A DNA stretch of 64,000 bases. Source: Pantoea alfalfae (GTDB lineage Bacteria; Pseudomonadota; Gammaproteobacteria; Enterobacterales; Enterobacteriaceae). Positions within the stretch are counted from its first letter, which is position 1. Each line of letters opens with the position of its first letter. The stretch is taken from positions 62,001-126,000 of the forward strand of contig NZ_CP082295.1 in the NCBI RefSeq assembly GCF_019880205.1, given 5' to 3'. Made by a program: the position numbers and the translations under genes. Shown here in pieces: positions 43,514 to 52,883 of the stretch. The notes below the pieces were generated by a model. The model saw only the letters and a program-made list of their open reading frames with translations, was not told the DNA's origin and ran no database searches.

Positions 43514-43735
43514 CGCTTTGATCTCCCTCAAAATGCCTGAGTATGTACAGTCAGTTTTTTAAAACTCCTGCTTCACCACTTTTTAACTGAGCCTGCTGAC
43601 AACCGAAGCTCAGGATAATGAAGGGCTTAAGATGATTAAAAAAGCCTCTTCTCATAGTGTTACGAGAAAGTTAGTTGCTGACCGTGGACGTAAGGTTGTA
43701 TTTCATCTTCGTCATCACATCTGTACATGTTGAAG

Positions 43736-43839
43736 ATGTCTAGTCATCCTGATGATGTCCCTCGATGTGTATGGACACAACCTGTAAAGTCAAAATATCG
43801 CTGAACAGCCTTAACATCAGTGCCAACTTGATAAGTTGG
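43736..43839. promoter_or_regulatory. Candidate GntR operators in the PTS/gntR intergenic region
   Basis: Two dyads stand out: ATGTCTAGTCAT at 43736-43747, a near-palindrome around CTAG similar to HutC/UTRA-class sites, and a perfect CCAACTT-GAT-AAGTTGG at 43823-43839. The divergent GntR regulator is the probable binder of one of them. Another imperfect dyad, ACATCTGTACATGT, lies at about 43718-43731. Confidence 0.45.
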
Positions 43840-43945
43840 TCACATATTCAGGTCGCCGAATTAGTACTTATCCGGCAATGTCAGGCAGAACTGTACTGAT
43901 ACGGATTGATGGCGTTCCACCTTCACGCATACAGGAAGACATTCG

Positions 43946-44680
43946 ATGGCTGATGGCATCACAGAAAAGCAAAAAGAGGTTGTTGATTACATCCTCAATA
44001 AAATTAAGGATGATGGCCTTCTCCCCGGAGAAAAGCTGGATACCGAAATATCCATCGCAAAAAATATCGGCATTACCCGTGCGACGGTTCGTGAAGCGAC
44101 ACGTATTCTGGTTGAGCAGCAGAGAATTTATCGCGTCAAAGGTTCAGGTATCTTTGTGGGCTCTACTGAAGTGAGCAGTCAGGCGCACAGATATCATGTG
44201 CTTTCACCGTTTGATTTTCAGGCGCAACGAAAGGGGCATAAAGGCGTCAGGAAAATCATTTCGGTCAGCATAATTAAAGTCCCTTCAGCCGATATGGCGC
44301 AGGCGCTCCGTATTAAAAACAGCGATCAGATTTATAAAATTTTACGCCTGATGTGTTTCGATGATATCCCCGTGGCTCTGGAACATATTCACCTGCCGGT
44401 GAATATGTTTAATAGCCTGGAATTCAGCAAGCTGGAGGTCTCAAAATATGGCTATATTGAAGAGGTTACCGGTAAGAAAGTGCAGCTCAGGGATCAGCAT
44501 CTGACGGCCGTGAATCTCGCTGATTCACAGACGCTGACTCTGCTTAATTTAGCGGAAGGGGATGCTGTCATTCAGCTCAATGAAACCGTTTATCTCGACG
44601 ACGGCGTTCCCTGTGAAGTGAATGTGGCGCTTATCAACACCCGCTTTTTCCCGTTGAAACAAAACTCGCAACGGCCTTAG
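43946..44680 (+). CDS. GntR-family regulator with UTRA domain (HutC subfamily)
   Basis: A 244-residue regulator. The N-terminal winged helix includes LLPGEKLDTEISIAKNIGITRATVREATRIL; the C-terminal UTRA ligand domain includes SDQIYKILRLMCFDDIPVALEHIHLP. UTRA domains bind small molecules, often sugar phosphates, to release DNA. Being divergent from the Ula-type PTS operon with palindromes between them, it most likely represses that operon until the phosphorylated substrate appears (inference). No strong ribosome site is visible. Confidence 0.82.
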   Translation: MADGITEKQKEVVDYILNKIKDDGLLPGEKLDTEISIAKNIGITRATVREATRILVEQQRIYRVKGSGIFVGSTEVSSQAHRYHVLSPFDFQAQRKGHKGVRKIISVSIIKVPSADMAQALRIKNSDQIYKILRLMCFDDIPVALEHIHLPVNMFNSLEFSKLEVSKYGYIEEVTGKKVQLRDQHLTAVNLADSQTLTLLNLAEGDAVIQLNETVYLDDGVPCEVNVALINTRFFPLKQNSQRP

Positions 44681-45062
44681 AAAATACGCTTTAGACACCT
44701 GTTTTTACGTATATCAACGCTATTACTTTGCGCAGACATCAACAGGCAAGCGATCCTGAATCAGCTGACTCCGGGATAGAGTTTGCGCTTTGGCGTGTAA
44801 GCAAGTATGCCAGGCAGCATGCTTTAATCAGCCGCTTTCGGTATCATCAGACAAAATGATCTTTCATCTAAAAATAAAATTGTTCAATATCATTATGATT
44901 TTAATTTACATGAGTAATTACTCGATGACTTAACTTGTTTTTTCACTAAAATCCAAAGAAATGCCATCACTTGATTGATATCAAAAAATCTTCCAATACT
45001 CTCTTGCTAAAAAGATATAACAGATGATTATTACACTGTCTGATAATAAAAGGGAGTTAGTA
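44681..45062. other. AT-rich intergenic stretch before the T6SS island
   Basis: About 380 bases, markedly AT-rich from 44850 on. It should hold the promoter of hcp; GGGAG just before 45063 is its ribosome site. No gene, repeat or transposase remnant was recognised. Confidence 0.5.
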
Positions 45063-45551
45063 ATGGCTATTCCAGTTTAGCTATGGCTTATGGATGATAG
45101 TGGTAAGACCATAAAAGGAAGCGTTGATGTAAAAGGCAGAGAGGGAAGTATAGAAGTTAGCGAACTAATGCACTCTATTGAACAACCTACAGAGACTTTA
45201 ACCGGAAAAATCACCGCAAAATGCTTACATAGTTCATTCTCATTTATGAAAGAAATTGATAGTTCTTCTCCCTGGCTTTACAAAGCCCTGTCTACGGGGC
45301 AAACACTAAAGTCAGCAGTATTTAAATTCTATAGAATAAATAATAACGGACAGGAGGAGGAGTATTTTCGAACCAGCCTTGAGAACATTAAGGTTACAGA
45401 AGTAAATTCCCTGATGATGGATGTTAAAAAACACCAGTGGGCCAGGCACAATCATGTTGAGTTTATTGATTTTTCCTATAAAAAAATTACATGGCATTAT
45501 CTGGACGGTAATGTCATTTATTCTGATTCATGGAATGAGAGGAATGGATAA
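45063..45551 (+). pseudogene. hcp: Type VI secretion tube protein Hcp (TssD) interrupted by an in-frame amber codon
   Basis: The frame encodes a full Hcp of 162 positions. It starts MAIPV, then TAG at 45078-45080, then LWLMDDSGKTIKGSVDVKGR, where standard Hcp proteins read MAIPVYLWLKDDGG. The amber replaces the conserved Tyr6 and is the only defect; the rest is intact (SFMKEIDSSSPWLYKALSTG, RHNHVEF, SDSWNERNG). Hcp hexamers form the T6SS tube and carry effectors. GGGAG lies 10 bases before the ATG. Options are a true pseudogene, amber suppression, or restart at ATG 45090 giving a protein that lacks the first beta-strand. It overlaps the effector gene by one base (TAATG), so translation of the tail could still couple to it. 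Confidence 0.85.
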
Positions 45552-45913
45552 TGGCATGGAAATATGATGTCACATCACACACCTTCAGCCGCAATGGTGA
45601 AACATACACCGCAGATTACGCCGGGGCGACAGGTTATAAGAATGATTTTTTTCAGGAATGTGTAAGCAGCAAAGGCCCACTACCCAAGGGTAATTATACC
45701 ATTGGTTCTCCGCATAATTCAGTTCACACCGGAAAATATACTCTCGATCTCACACCCGCTCTGAGCAATGCCATGTGTGGCCGCTCTGCGTTTCGTATTC
45801 ATGGAGCAAGCAAGAAGCATCCACCGGATTCATCTGAAGGTTGTATAATCGCTTCACTCAGTGTACGAAAAAGCATATGGGCAAGTGGTGACAGGGAGTT
45901 AAATGTTAAATGA
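45551..45913 (+). CDS. Tlde1-like T6SS effector (DUF2778, L,D-transpeptidase-like)
   Basis: A 120-residue protein closely matching Salmonella Tlde1 as I recall it: the start KYDVTSHTFSRNGE, DYAGATGYKND, GPLPKGNYTIG and the catalytic region FRIHGASKKHPPDSSEGCI, with H84, H90 and nucleophile C98. Tlde1 is an antibacterial effector that attacks peptidoglycan peptide stems (carboxypeptidase and D-amino acid exchange). It has no signal peptide, as expected for cargo loaded on Hcp. It starts inside the hcp stop and overlaps the next gene by four bases. Length agrees with family members. Confidence 0.85.
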   Translation: MAWKYDVTSHTFSRNGETYTADYAGATGYKNDFFQECVSSKGPLPKGNYTIGSPHNSVHTGKYTLDLTPALSNAMCGRSAFRIHGASKKHPPDSSEGCIIASLSVRKSIWASGDRELNVK

Positions 45914-46485
45914 AATCACTTCTTATCATTACAATATTTTCTCCTGCTGTGATGGCTGCTCAGATGACTGGCTTCGGCGCCAGTTATTATGATGACAAAT
46001 CATCAGTCACTTATCACGACACACGCAAAGAATTAGTTCCCGAAGTAATCATTGGTGACAGGCTTTTTGCCATGGAGTTTAGCCGCCTTGAAGACATTGC
46101 AAAACAAACCGGAGCTGTAGTTAACCACGATAATCAGGCATCGTGGTTCTGCCTGACATCCAGAAATGTAAACTTCTGGTTTATTTCAGATAACGAGATG
46201 GGGCAGGGAGACTTAACGACGATAGCCATTGCGAGCGAGGGAACGAAAAAAGAGTGTTCTGAATATCAAGGGTATTTGAATGTCTCTGTTACAGGCATCC
46301 CTTTACTCAATGCATCTTCAGACACTCTGTTCTCGATGTTCTCCAGTAAGCCAGAAGGGAAAATTAACCAATATTGCAATGATTCACGTCGATACGGAGA
46401 ATTTACTCAGTTGAATTGCCTTCAATATTATCGTGAAAACAGCACCATCAAGGGCGTAATGATCAGCCAGGTTACGGCCAGTTAA
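45910..46485 (+). CDS. Candidate periplasmic immunity protein for the Tlde1-like effector
   Basis: A 191-residue protein with a short signal peptide (LLIITIFSPAVMA, cleavage near AAQ). The mature part has about five cysteines (CLTSR, CSEY, CNDS, CLQYY) that could form disulfides in the periplasm. The effector acts in the periplasm, so its immunity factor should be exported, and the four-base overlap (ATGA) with the effector gene is the usual effector-immunity layout. No sequence family is recognised; the function rests on context. Confidence 0.65.
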   Translation: MKSLLIITIFSPAVMAAQMTGFGASYYDDKSSVTYHDTRKELVPEVIIGDRLFAMEFSRLEDIAKQTGAVVNHDNQASWFCLTSRNVNFWFISDNEMGQGDLTTIAIASEGTKKECSEYQGYLNVSVTGIPLLNASSDTLFSMFSSKPEGKINQYCNDSRRYGEFTQLNCLQYYRENSTIKGVMISQVTAS

Positions 46486-46901
46486 CAATATTCCGGAGGC
46501 TACATGCTGTGTAGCCTCTGACTTGTACGAATGCTTACAAGACTTATTTTCCTGTCTCATTTTTCTGCCCCGTTAAGAGTCGACTCAATAATGCTCCATC
46601 CCTGATGAATGAAATTCCTGCAGTCGCGGCTAATAACAACTGTCATCTCTCCATACGTAAGACGATTTTCTGCAGACCTTTGCCAGTTCGCCGATTTTAC
46701 TCACCTGAATATCAGGCATCGAAAAACGTTATACGCAAAATATCTGCCTGATTCCCTGTTTCAGAGCCCGTTTTCCCTCTTTCACTTCTCACTGTTCCCC
46801 ATTATGACGAATTCAATAAAGCATAAAACAATATGATGTTTTACCAATTATCGACTGCGCAGCACACTGGTCCGCAACCGGAATGAACAAGGACCAGGTG
46901 A
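46486..46901. other. Intergenic stretch between the T6SS island and the sulfur operon
   Basis: About 415 bases without a recognisable gene. The last 60 bases are AT-rich (AATAAAGCATAAAACAATAT) and probably contain the promoter of the downstream operon; CysB/Cbl-type regulators favour such DNA, but no firm site can be named. Confidence 0.4.
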
Positions 46902-47900
46902 ATGGCATATCGATTAAGTCTGTTAGATAAGGCGCCCGTGCTGCAGGGCGAGTCGCCTGTAGCAGCACTGCAGCGTACGCTGCAGTTGGCACAGCTAGCA
47001 GAGGAGTGGGGTTATCACCGCTTCTGGCTGGCGGAACATCACAACACCGCGCAGCTGGCCAGTCCTTCACCTGAGGTATTGATTGCCTGGATCATTGCCC
47101 AGACCCGACATATTCGCGTCGGATCGGGCGGGGTGATGTTGCAGCACTACAGCCCGTATAAAGTGGCGGAAAACTTTAACCTGCTCGCCTCACTGGCACC
47201 GGGCCGCATTGATATTGGTGTGGGCAAAGCGCCGGGCGGACTGCCACTTTCCACACATGCACTGCAACAGGGTGTCGATGCGGCTAAAAAAGGGAGCTTT
47301 GCCGAACAGCTTCAACTGCTGGATAGCTGGCTTAAACCCACACAGGCGCAGCCTGATGTCGAAGGTTTAGCCGCGACGCCGCTGCCATCACGTCCTGCTA
47401 ACCGATTTTTGCTGGGCGCCAGTGAAGAGAGCGCCCGGCTGGCGGCAAGTCTGGGCTGGCAGTTTGTCTTTGCAGCTCATCTCAATGGCGACCGCCAGTT
47501 GCTGGAGCATGCACTGAGTACTTTCTCTCACCTCAGTAACGGCCAGCGCGCTCTGGTGGCTGTTCAGGTAGTGGTGGCCGACTCGCCCGCCCAGGCTGAC
47601 CTGCTGGTTTCCACGCTGCGTCATTATCATGTGTCGGTGAAAGGCGGACCTGGCGTTAACGTCGCGAGTCTGGAACAGGCTGAGCGCTATGTGCGGCAGG
47701 GTGGATATCGCGATTATCAGATTGAGCCGCGCACACCGTCACTGCTGAAAGGCACCGCAGCACAGGTTCATGCCCAGCTTGATGCGCTGCACCATAATTT
47801 CGACATTGATGAGTTCGTTATCGACACGCCGATTACCGAGCCGGTTGCCCGCCTGCAGTCACTGGAGTTGCTGGCTACGCATCATCTGGTTGCAGCCTGA
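46902..47900 (+). CDS. LLM-class flavin-dependent oxidoreductase (MsnO8-like)
   Basis: A 332-residue luciferase-like protein of the MsnO8 group: YRLSLLDKAPVLQGESP at the start, WGYHRFWLAEHHNTAQLASPSPEVLI (quoted family block), VGSGGVMLQHYSPYKVAENF and PGRIDIGVGKAPGG. It probably uses FMN or F420-type chemistry; in enterobacteria FMNH2. It is the first gene of an eight-gene plus-strand operon and is followed 19 bases later by the M20 amidohydrolase. It has no direct counterpart in the B. subtilis yxe operon, so it may add a second oxidation step or handle another substrate. Confidence 0.82.
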   Translation: MAYRLSLLDKAPVLQGESPVAALQRTLQLAQLAEEWGYHRFWLAEHHNTAQLASPSPEVLIAWIIAQTRHIRVGSGGVMLQHYSPYKVAENFNLLASLAPGRIDIGVGKAPGGLPLSTHALQQGVDAAKKGSFAEQLQLLDSWLKPTQAQPDVEGLAATPLPSRPANRFLLGASEESARLAASLGWQFVFAAHLNGDRQLLEHALSTFSHLSNGQRALVAVQVVVADSPAQADLLVSTLRHYHVSVKGGPGVNVASLEQAERYVRQGGYRDYQIEPRTPSLLKGTAAQVHAQLDALHHNFDIDEFVIDTPITEPVARLQSLELLATHHLVAA

Positions 47901-47919
47901 GTCTGAGTGGAGAGTCATC

Positions 47920-49071
47920 ATGAGCAATGCATCACAACTGATTGAATGGCGGCGTGAACTGCACACCTGGCCAGAGCTGTCGGGTCAGGAGTTCGCCACC
48001 ACCGCCCGGCTGCGGGGCTGGTTGCAGGCGTCGGGCATCAGGCTGCTCGACTATCCCCTTGAGACGGGTCTTGTGGCGGAAATTGGCAGCGGAGAGACCG
48101 TCATCGCCCTGCGCGCCGACATCGATGCGTTGCCAATCCATGAAGCGAGCGGTGTGCGTTTTCACTCCCGTCATCCCGGTGTGATGCACGCCTGCGGTCA
48201 CGACCTCCATAGCGCTGTGATGCTAGGCGCGGCGTTACAGCTTAACGACCAGGCCGATCAGTTGCCTGGTCGGGTGCGCATCCTCTTTCAGCCCGCTGAA
48301 GAGATTGCTCGCGGAGCACGCCAGTTTATCGAGGCGGGCGTGCTGGATGAGGTGCAGGCTATTTTCGGTATGCACAACGAGCCTTCACTGCCTGTTGGTA
48401 CGTTTGCTACCCGCAGCGGGGCGTTTTACGCCAATACGGACAAATTTATTATTCGCGTCACCGGCAAAGGCGCACATGCCGCGTATCCGGAGCAGGGCGT
48501 GGACAGTATTGTCACCGCCAGCCAGATCATTCAGGCCTTACAGGGACTCACCAGCCGCAGCTTTAGTGCGCTGGACAGTCTGGTGCTGAGCATTACCCGC
48601 ATCGACGGCGGCAAAAGCTGGAACGTATTGCCGGGCGGCGTTGAGTTTGGCGGCACCGCCCGCACGCACGATTTACAACTGCGTGCCGAACTGGAACAGC
48701 GGGTGCGTACGCTGGTTGAGCACTTTGCTGAAGCCAATGGCGCGCAGGCGACCCTGAGCTGGCAGCCCGGCCCGCCAGTGCTAATCAACGATGCGCACTG
48801 GGCAACCTTCAGCAGTGACGTCGCGCAGCAGGCTGGCTATCGGGTGCAGTCCGCCGAACTGCATCTGCTGGGTGAGGATTTTGCGTTCTATCTGCAACAG
48901 GTGCCAGGCGCGTTTGTCAGTATCGGCAGCGCCAGTGATTTTGGTCTGCACCATGCCAGTTTTACCCCGGATGAGGCGCTGATTGCCCCCGCCGCCGACT
49001 ACTTCGCCCGACTGGCACGCCAGGCGCTGCAACACCTCAATGCGCGATGTCGGGACGCCATTCTGAACTGA
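47920..49071 (+). CDS. M20 amidohydrolase, YxeP-like deacetylase
   Basis: A 383-residue M20D hydrolase with MHACGHDLHSAVM, FQPAEE, IFGMHNEPSLP, GKGAHAAYPEQGVD and GEDFAFYLQQVPGAF; all metal-ligand motifs are intact. It is a paralogue of the enzyme at 25759. In B. subtilis the corresponding YxeP removes the acetyl group from N-acetylcysteine released from S-(2-succino)cysteine. The ATG at 47920 follows GAGAG and begins the conserved SQLIEWRRELH; the longer frame reads back into the oxidoreductase gene. Confidence 0.85.
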   Translation: MSNASQLIEWRRELHTWPELSGQEFATTARLRGWLQASGIRLLDYPLETGLVAEIGSGETVIALRADIDALPIHEASGVRFHSRHPGVMHACGHDLHSAVMLGAALQLNDQADQLPGRVRILFQPAEEIARGARQFIEAGVLDEVQAIFGMHNEPSLPVGTFATRSGAFYANTDKFIIRVTGKGAHAAYPEQGVDSIVTASQIIQALQGLTSRSFSALDSLVLSITRIDGGKSWNVLPGGVEFGGTARTHDLQLRAELEQRVRTLVEHFAEANGAQATLSWQPGPPVLINDAHWATFSSDVAQQAGYRVQSAELHLLGEDFAFYLQQVPGAFVSIGSASDFGLHHASFTPDEALIAPAADYFARLARQALQHLNARCRDAILN

Positions 49072-49151
49072 ATTCATCTGCAGCCCGCCAAAACACGGGG
49101 GTTCTGACAACCCTCGTCGGGCATCGCTACGACTAAAAAAGAGAGAGCATC

Positions 49152-50465
49152 ATGACCACAAGACAACTTCGGCTGGGCACTATTCTGCATGGCGCATCGG
49201 GAAACATGTCTGCCTGGCGCCATCCCGCGGCGCAGGCCGATGCCAGTATTAATCTGGAGTACGCCAAAAAAATCGCCCGCAAGGCGGAGCAGGGCAAGCT
49301 CGATTTTCTGTTTGTTGCCGACGGGTTGTTTATCAATGAGAAATCGATCCCGCACTTTCTCAATCGTTTTGAACCGCTGACGCTGCTCTCTGCACTGGCG
49401 GGCGTTACAGAATATCTGGGGCTGGTCGGCACCGTTTCCACTTCTTATAGCGAGCCGTTCACGGTAGCGCGTCAGTTTGCCAGCCTCGATCACCTCAGCG
49501 GCGGGCGTGCGGGCTGGAACGTTGTTACCTCGCCGCTGGAGGGTTCCGCCAAAAACTTTTCCCGCGAGAAACACCCGGAACACGCGTTGCGTTACCGCAT
49601 TGCCGACGAGTATCTGCAGGTAGTGAAAGGCTTGTGGGATTCGTGGGAGCAGGATGCCTTTGTGCGCAACAAGGAGAGCGGGCAGTTCTTCGATCCGGCG
49701 AAGCTGCACACGCTCGATCATCATGGCGACTTCTTCCAGGTGCAGGGACCGCTAAACATCGCCCGCACGCCGCAGGGCCGTCCGATTATCTTCCAGGCGG
49801 GTGCGTCCGACGACGGTAAAAAGCTGGCGGCGCGTCATGCTGACGCCATCTTTACCCATCAGCCCACCCGCGAAGAAGCGCAGGCGTTTTATCAGGATGT
49901 GAAACAGCAGCTGGTAGCGAACGGTCGTCAGCCAGAGGATCTTCACATCTTCCAGGGTGTCAGCGTGATCGTGGGCGATGATGCGGAAGACGTAGAGCGC
50001 CAGTATCAGACCACGGCGGCGCTGGTATCGATTACCGATGCCCTTAACTACCTTGGTCGTTTCTTTGACCACCACGACTTTTCTCAATATCCGCTGGATC
50101 AGCCGTTCCCGGACATCGGCGACATTGGTCAGAACAGCTTCCGCAGCACCACCGACGAGATCAAACGCAAAGCACAGCAGCATGGCCATACGCTGCGCCA
50201 GGCGGCACTGGAAGCCGCAACGCCACGTCCGCTGTTTCACGGTACGCCGGAAGAGGTCGCGGATGGCCTGCAGCTCTGGTTCGAAACCCACGCCACAGAC
50301 GGCTTCATTATCAATGGCGGCACACCCGACACCTTTGAACGGTTTGTTGACCGCGTGGTGCCGATTCTGCAGGCTCGCGGCCTGACGCGCCGCGACTACC
50401 CGGGCAGTACGCTGCGAGACAGCTTCGCCCTGAAGCAACCCGTTAATCAGTTCACCTCACAATAA
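49152..50465 (+). CDS. NtaA/YxeK-type FMN-dependent monooxygenase
   Basis: A 437-residue monooxygenase of the NtaA/SnaA/DszA/YxeK group, identified by [70 protein letters not shown] (partial) and TDGFIINGG. YxeK-type enzymes open C-S bonds of N-acetylated S-(2-succino)cysteine; others attack nitrilotriacetate or sulfur heterocycles. With the linked acetyltransferase, deacetylase and amino-acid ABC importer, the succinocysteine-type role is the best fit (inference). It starts 80 bases after the M20 stop with AGAGAG upstream. Confidence 0.83.
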   Translation: MTTRQLRLGTILHGASGNMSAWRHPAAQADASINLEYAKKIARKAEQGKLDFLFVADGLFINEKSIPHFLNRFEPLTLLSALAGVTEYLGLVGTVSTSYSEPFTVARQFASLDHLSGGRAGWNVVTSPLEGSAKNFSREKHPEHALRYRIADEYLQVVKGLWDSWEQDAFVRNKESGQFFDPAKLHTLDHHGDFFQVQGPLNIARTPQGRPIIFQAGASDDGKKLAARHADAIFTHQPTREEAQAFYQDVKQQLVANGRQPEDLHIFQGVSVIVGDDAEDVERQYQTTAALVSITDALNYLGRFFDHHDFSQYPLDQPFPDIGDIGQNSFRSTTDEIKRKAQQHGHTLRQAALEAATPRPLFHGTPEEVADGLQLWFETHATDGFIINGGTPDTFERFVDRVVPILQARGLTRRDYPGSTLRDSFALKQPVNQFTSQ

Positions 50466-50476
50466 GAGCCTGCGTC

Positions 50477-51418
50477 ATGAAAAAAACATCGCGTCTTCTT
50501 GCCCTGCTTATTCTGACCGCCAGCAGCCATGCGCTGGCTGAAGGCACCAGCGTGTCCTATAACGGCCAGCGCGTCAGCCTGGAAGCCAATAAAGCGCCGA
50601 TTAATACGGTGAAGAATCCTGACGCCATCGCGCAACTGCCCGCGGGACATCACTTTGTAGTGCCGGGCTCCTTTACCGTGGCCGTGGCGGCGCAGAACTC
50701 TCCGCCGCTGACGGTATTTTCCGATGACAACAAAACCCTGCTCGGCAGCGAGGTGGATATTGCCCGACTGGTTGCGGATAGCCTGGGATTAAAACTCAAT
50801 GTCGTGCCGACGTCGTGGGAAGGCTGGCCGCTGGGTGTGGCCTCGGGCAAGTATGATGCGGCGATCTCCAACATTACCGTGACTAAAGAGCGCAAAGAGA
50901 AGTTCGACTTCGCCACCTATCGCAAAGACTCACTTGGCTTCTATGTCAAAACCAGCAGCCCGATTAAGTCACTGACCAAAGCGGAAGACATTGCCGGATT
51001 GCGGATCATTGTGGGATCCGGCACCAATCAGGAGGCGATTCTGCTGGCGTGGGATAAAGAGAATCAGGCAAAGGGTCTGAAGGGCTTTACCCCGATCTAC
51101 GCCAAAGATGACGCCGCCCAGACGCTGGCACTGCAGGCGGGGCGGGCCGATGCCTGGTTTGGTCCTAACGTCATTGGTGCCTGGAAAGCGGCACTGACCG
51201 GTAAAACCCGGCTGATCGGCAGTGTGGATGGTGGCTGGCCAAAAGCGGCGCACATTGCCGTTACGGTGAAAAAAGGCAGCGGCCTTGCAGAACCGATCAG
51301 CACTGCGCTGAATGGCGTCATCAGCAATGGTGATTATCAGAAGGTGCTGAACCGCTGGGGTGAAGGCGTGGAGCATATCGATCGTTCTGAAATTAACCCC
51401 GCCGGGCTGGGCGACTAA
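50477..51418 (+). CDS. Amino-acid type substrate-binding protein (YxeM-like), first copy
   Basis: A 313-residue periplasmic binding protein of SBP family 3 with signal peptide LLALLILTASSHALA. Family features are SEVDIARLVADSLGLKLNVVPTSWEGWPLG, YDAAISNITVTKERKEKFDFATY (parts) and IVGSGTNQEAILL. It should bind an amino-acid-like sulfur compound and deliver it to the permease and ATPase encoded downstream. A second, clearly paralogous binding protein closes the operon at 53658, so the importer probably serves two related ligands. Confidence 0.85.
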   Translation: MKKTSRLLALLILTASSHALAEGTSVSYNGQRVSLEANKAPINTVKNPDAIAQLPAGHHFVVPGSFTVAVAAQNSPPLTVFSDDNKTLLGSEVDIARLVADSLGLKLNVVPTSWEGWPLGVASGKYDAAISNITVTKERKEKFDFATYRKDSLGFYVKTSSPIKSLTKAEDIAGLRIIVGSGTNQEAILLAWDKENQAKGLKGFTPIYAKDDAAQTLALQAGRADAWFGPNVIGAWKAALTGKTRLIGSVDGGWPKAAHIAVTVKKGSGLAEPISTALNGVISNGDYQKVLNRWGEGVEHIDRSEINPAGLGD

Positions 51419-51428
51419 GGAGCTGAGC

Positions 51429-51947
51429 ATGAGTGAATCGACTTTCCGCGAAGTTTCGCCCGAGGCCCCCGAGCTGCAACCGATTCTGGGTGGTCTGTTT
51501 GGTGAATATTCGGCACGTTATGGCGACTTCTTTTCCCGCCGTAACGAGCAGGAGCAGGAGCTGACGGAATGGTATCTGCCGCCGCAGGGGCTGTTTATTG
51601 TGCTGGAACGCGACGGCGAAATCATTGCGATGGGCGCTTATAAACCTTATGACCCACAGACCGCTGAGCTGAAGCGCATCTGGACCCGCAGCGATCTGCG
51701 CCGTCAGGGGCTGGCGCTGGTGGTGTTGCAGGAACTGGAACGGCGCGCGCTGCAGGCGGGCTATCAGCGGCTGTTTCTCACCACCGGCTTTCGCCAGCCA
51801 GAGGCGGTGCGGCTTTATACCGGTCACGGCTATCAGCCACAGTTCGATCTGAGCGGCGATCTGGAGCGTTACGGCCAGCCGCCACATGACGGGCGACTGC
51901 GTTTTATTAAAGTAATCGGCGTTTATAACGTCGCTGAGGCGAGTTAA
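51429..51947 (+). CDS. GNAT acetyltransferase (YxeL-like)
   Basis: A 172-residue GCN5-type N-acetyltransferase. The acetyl-CoA loop is RSDLRRQGLALVVLQELERRA (R/Q-x2-G pattern RRQGLA), followed by LFLTTGFRQPEAVRLYTGHGY. In the yxe pathway SnaA (YxeL) acetylates S-(2-succino)cysteine before the monooxygenase acts. The gene sits between binding protein and permease genes, 10 bases after the first, with AAGGAG before the ATG at 51429; the longer frame would overlap the binding-protein gene. Confidence 0.82.
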   Translation: MSESTFREVSPEAPELQPILGGLFGEYSARYGDFFSRRNEQEQELTEWYLPPQGLFIVLERDGEIIAMGAYKPYDPQTAELKRIWTRSDLRRQGLALVVLQELERRALQAGYQRLFLTTGFRQPEAVRLYTGHGYQPQFDLSGDLERYGQPPHDGRLRFIKVIGVYNVAEAS

Positions 51948-51956
51948 GGAGTGACG

Positions 51957-52883
51957 ATGAGCAAACATCAACATCTACAGGTGGTCCCGGCACGTTATCC
52001 GGCGCGCACCGCCGGCGCTATTGTGGCGCTGTTTATCCTGGCGGGTGTGGTGCAGTCAGTGGCCTTTAACCCGCGCTGGGAATGGGGCGTGTTTGCCCGC
52101 TGGTTTTTCGATCCGGTGATCCTGCACGGTCTGGGTCAGACGCTACTGCTGACCCTGCTGGGCACGATATTCAGCCTCTTTTTCGGCGGTCTGCTGGCGC
52201 TGGCACGTCTCTCCTCATCGTGGCTGCTGAGCACGCTGGCGTGGGGCTACATCTGGCTGTTCCGTTCGCTGCCGCTGATCGTGGTGCTGATCATTCTCTA
52301 TAACTTCTCCTACCTCTACGACACGCTGTCGATCGGCATTCCATTTACCGGCCTGTCGTGGGGCGCATTTCAGACGATTAATGTGCTGGGCCAGTTCCCG
52401 GCGGCGGTAATTGGTCTGACGCTGGTGCAGGCGGCTTACAGTGCAGAAATTATCCGCGGCGGGATCCTCGGCGTCGATCACGGGCAGGTTGAAGCCGCCT
52501 CCGCGCTGGGGCTTTCCGCCTCACGCCGGACCTTCCGCATCATTCTGCCGCAGGCGCTGCGCGCCATTATTCCGTCCGCATTCAACGAGATCATCAGTCT
52601 GGCAAAAGGGACTTCGATGGTATACGTGCTGGCGATGCCGGAGCTGTTTTATACCATTCAGATGATTTACAACCGTAATCAGGAAGTGATCCCGCTGCTG
52701 ATGGTCGGTGCCGCCTGGTATCTGATTATCACCACCGTCCTGTCCGTGATTCAGTATTACGTTGAGCGCTGGCTGGCCCGCAGCGTGAACCGTGAGCCGC
52801 AGCCTTCGCGCTGGCAACAATGGCGCAATCGCGTCACGCCACTTCATCCGACCGAGGAGATCAGCCATGTCCGAAGCCATTGA
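51957..52883 (+). CDS. Amino-acid ABC importer permease (YxeN-like)
   Basis: A 308-residue HisM/GlnP-type permease with an N-terminal extension, about five to six helices, and the EAA loop EAASALGLSASRRTFRIILPQALR. The family phrase LHGLGQTLLLTLLGTIFSLFFG is near residue 60. It forms a homodimeric channel with the ATPase next door, since only one permease gene is present. The ATG at 51957 has AAGGAG at 5 bases; a GTG two codons earlier overlaps that ribosome site. Confidence 0.86.
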   Translation: MSKHQHLQVVPARYPARTAGAIVALFILAGVVQSVAFNPRWEWGVFARWFFDPVILHGLGQTLLLTLLGTIFSLFFGGLLALARLSSSWLLSTLAWGYIWLFRSLPLIVVLIILYNFSYLYDTLSIGIPFTGLSWGAFQTINVLGQFPAAVIGLTLVQAAYSAEIIRGGILGVDHGQVEAASALGLSASRRTFRIILPQALRAIIPSAFNEIISLAKGTSMVYVLAMPELFYTIQMIYNRNQEVIPLLMVGAAWYLIITTVLSVIQYYVERWLARSVNREPQPSRWQQWRNRVTPLHPTEEISHVRSH

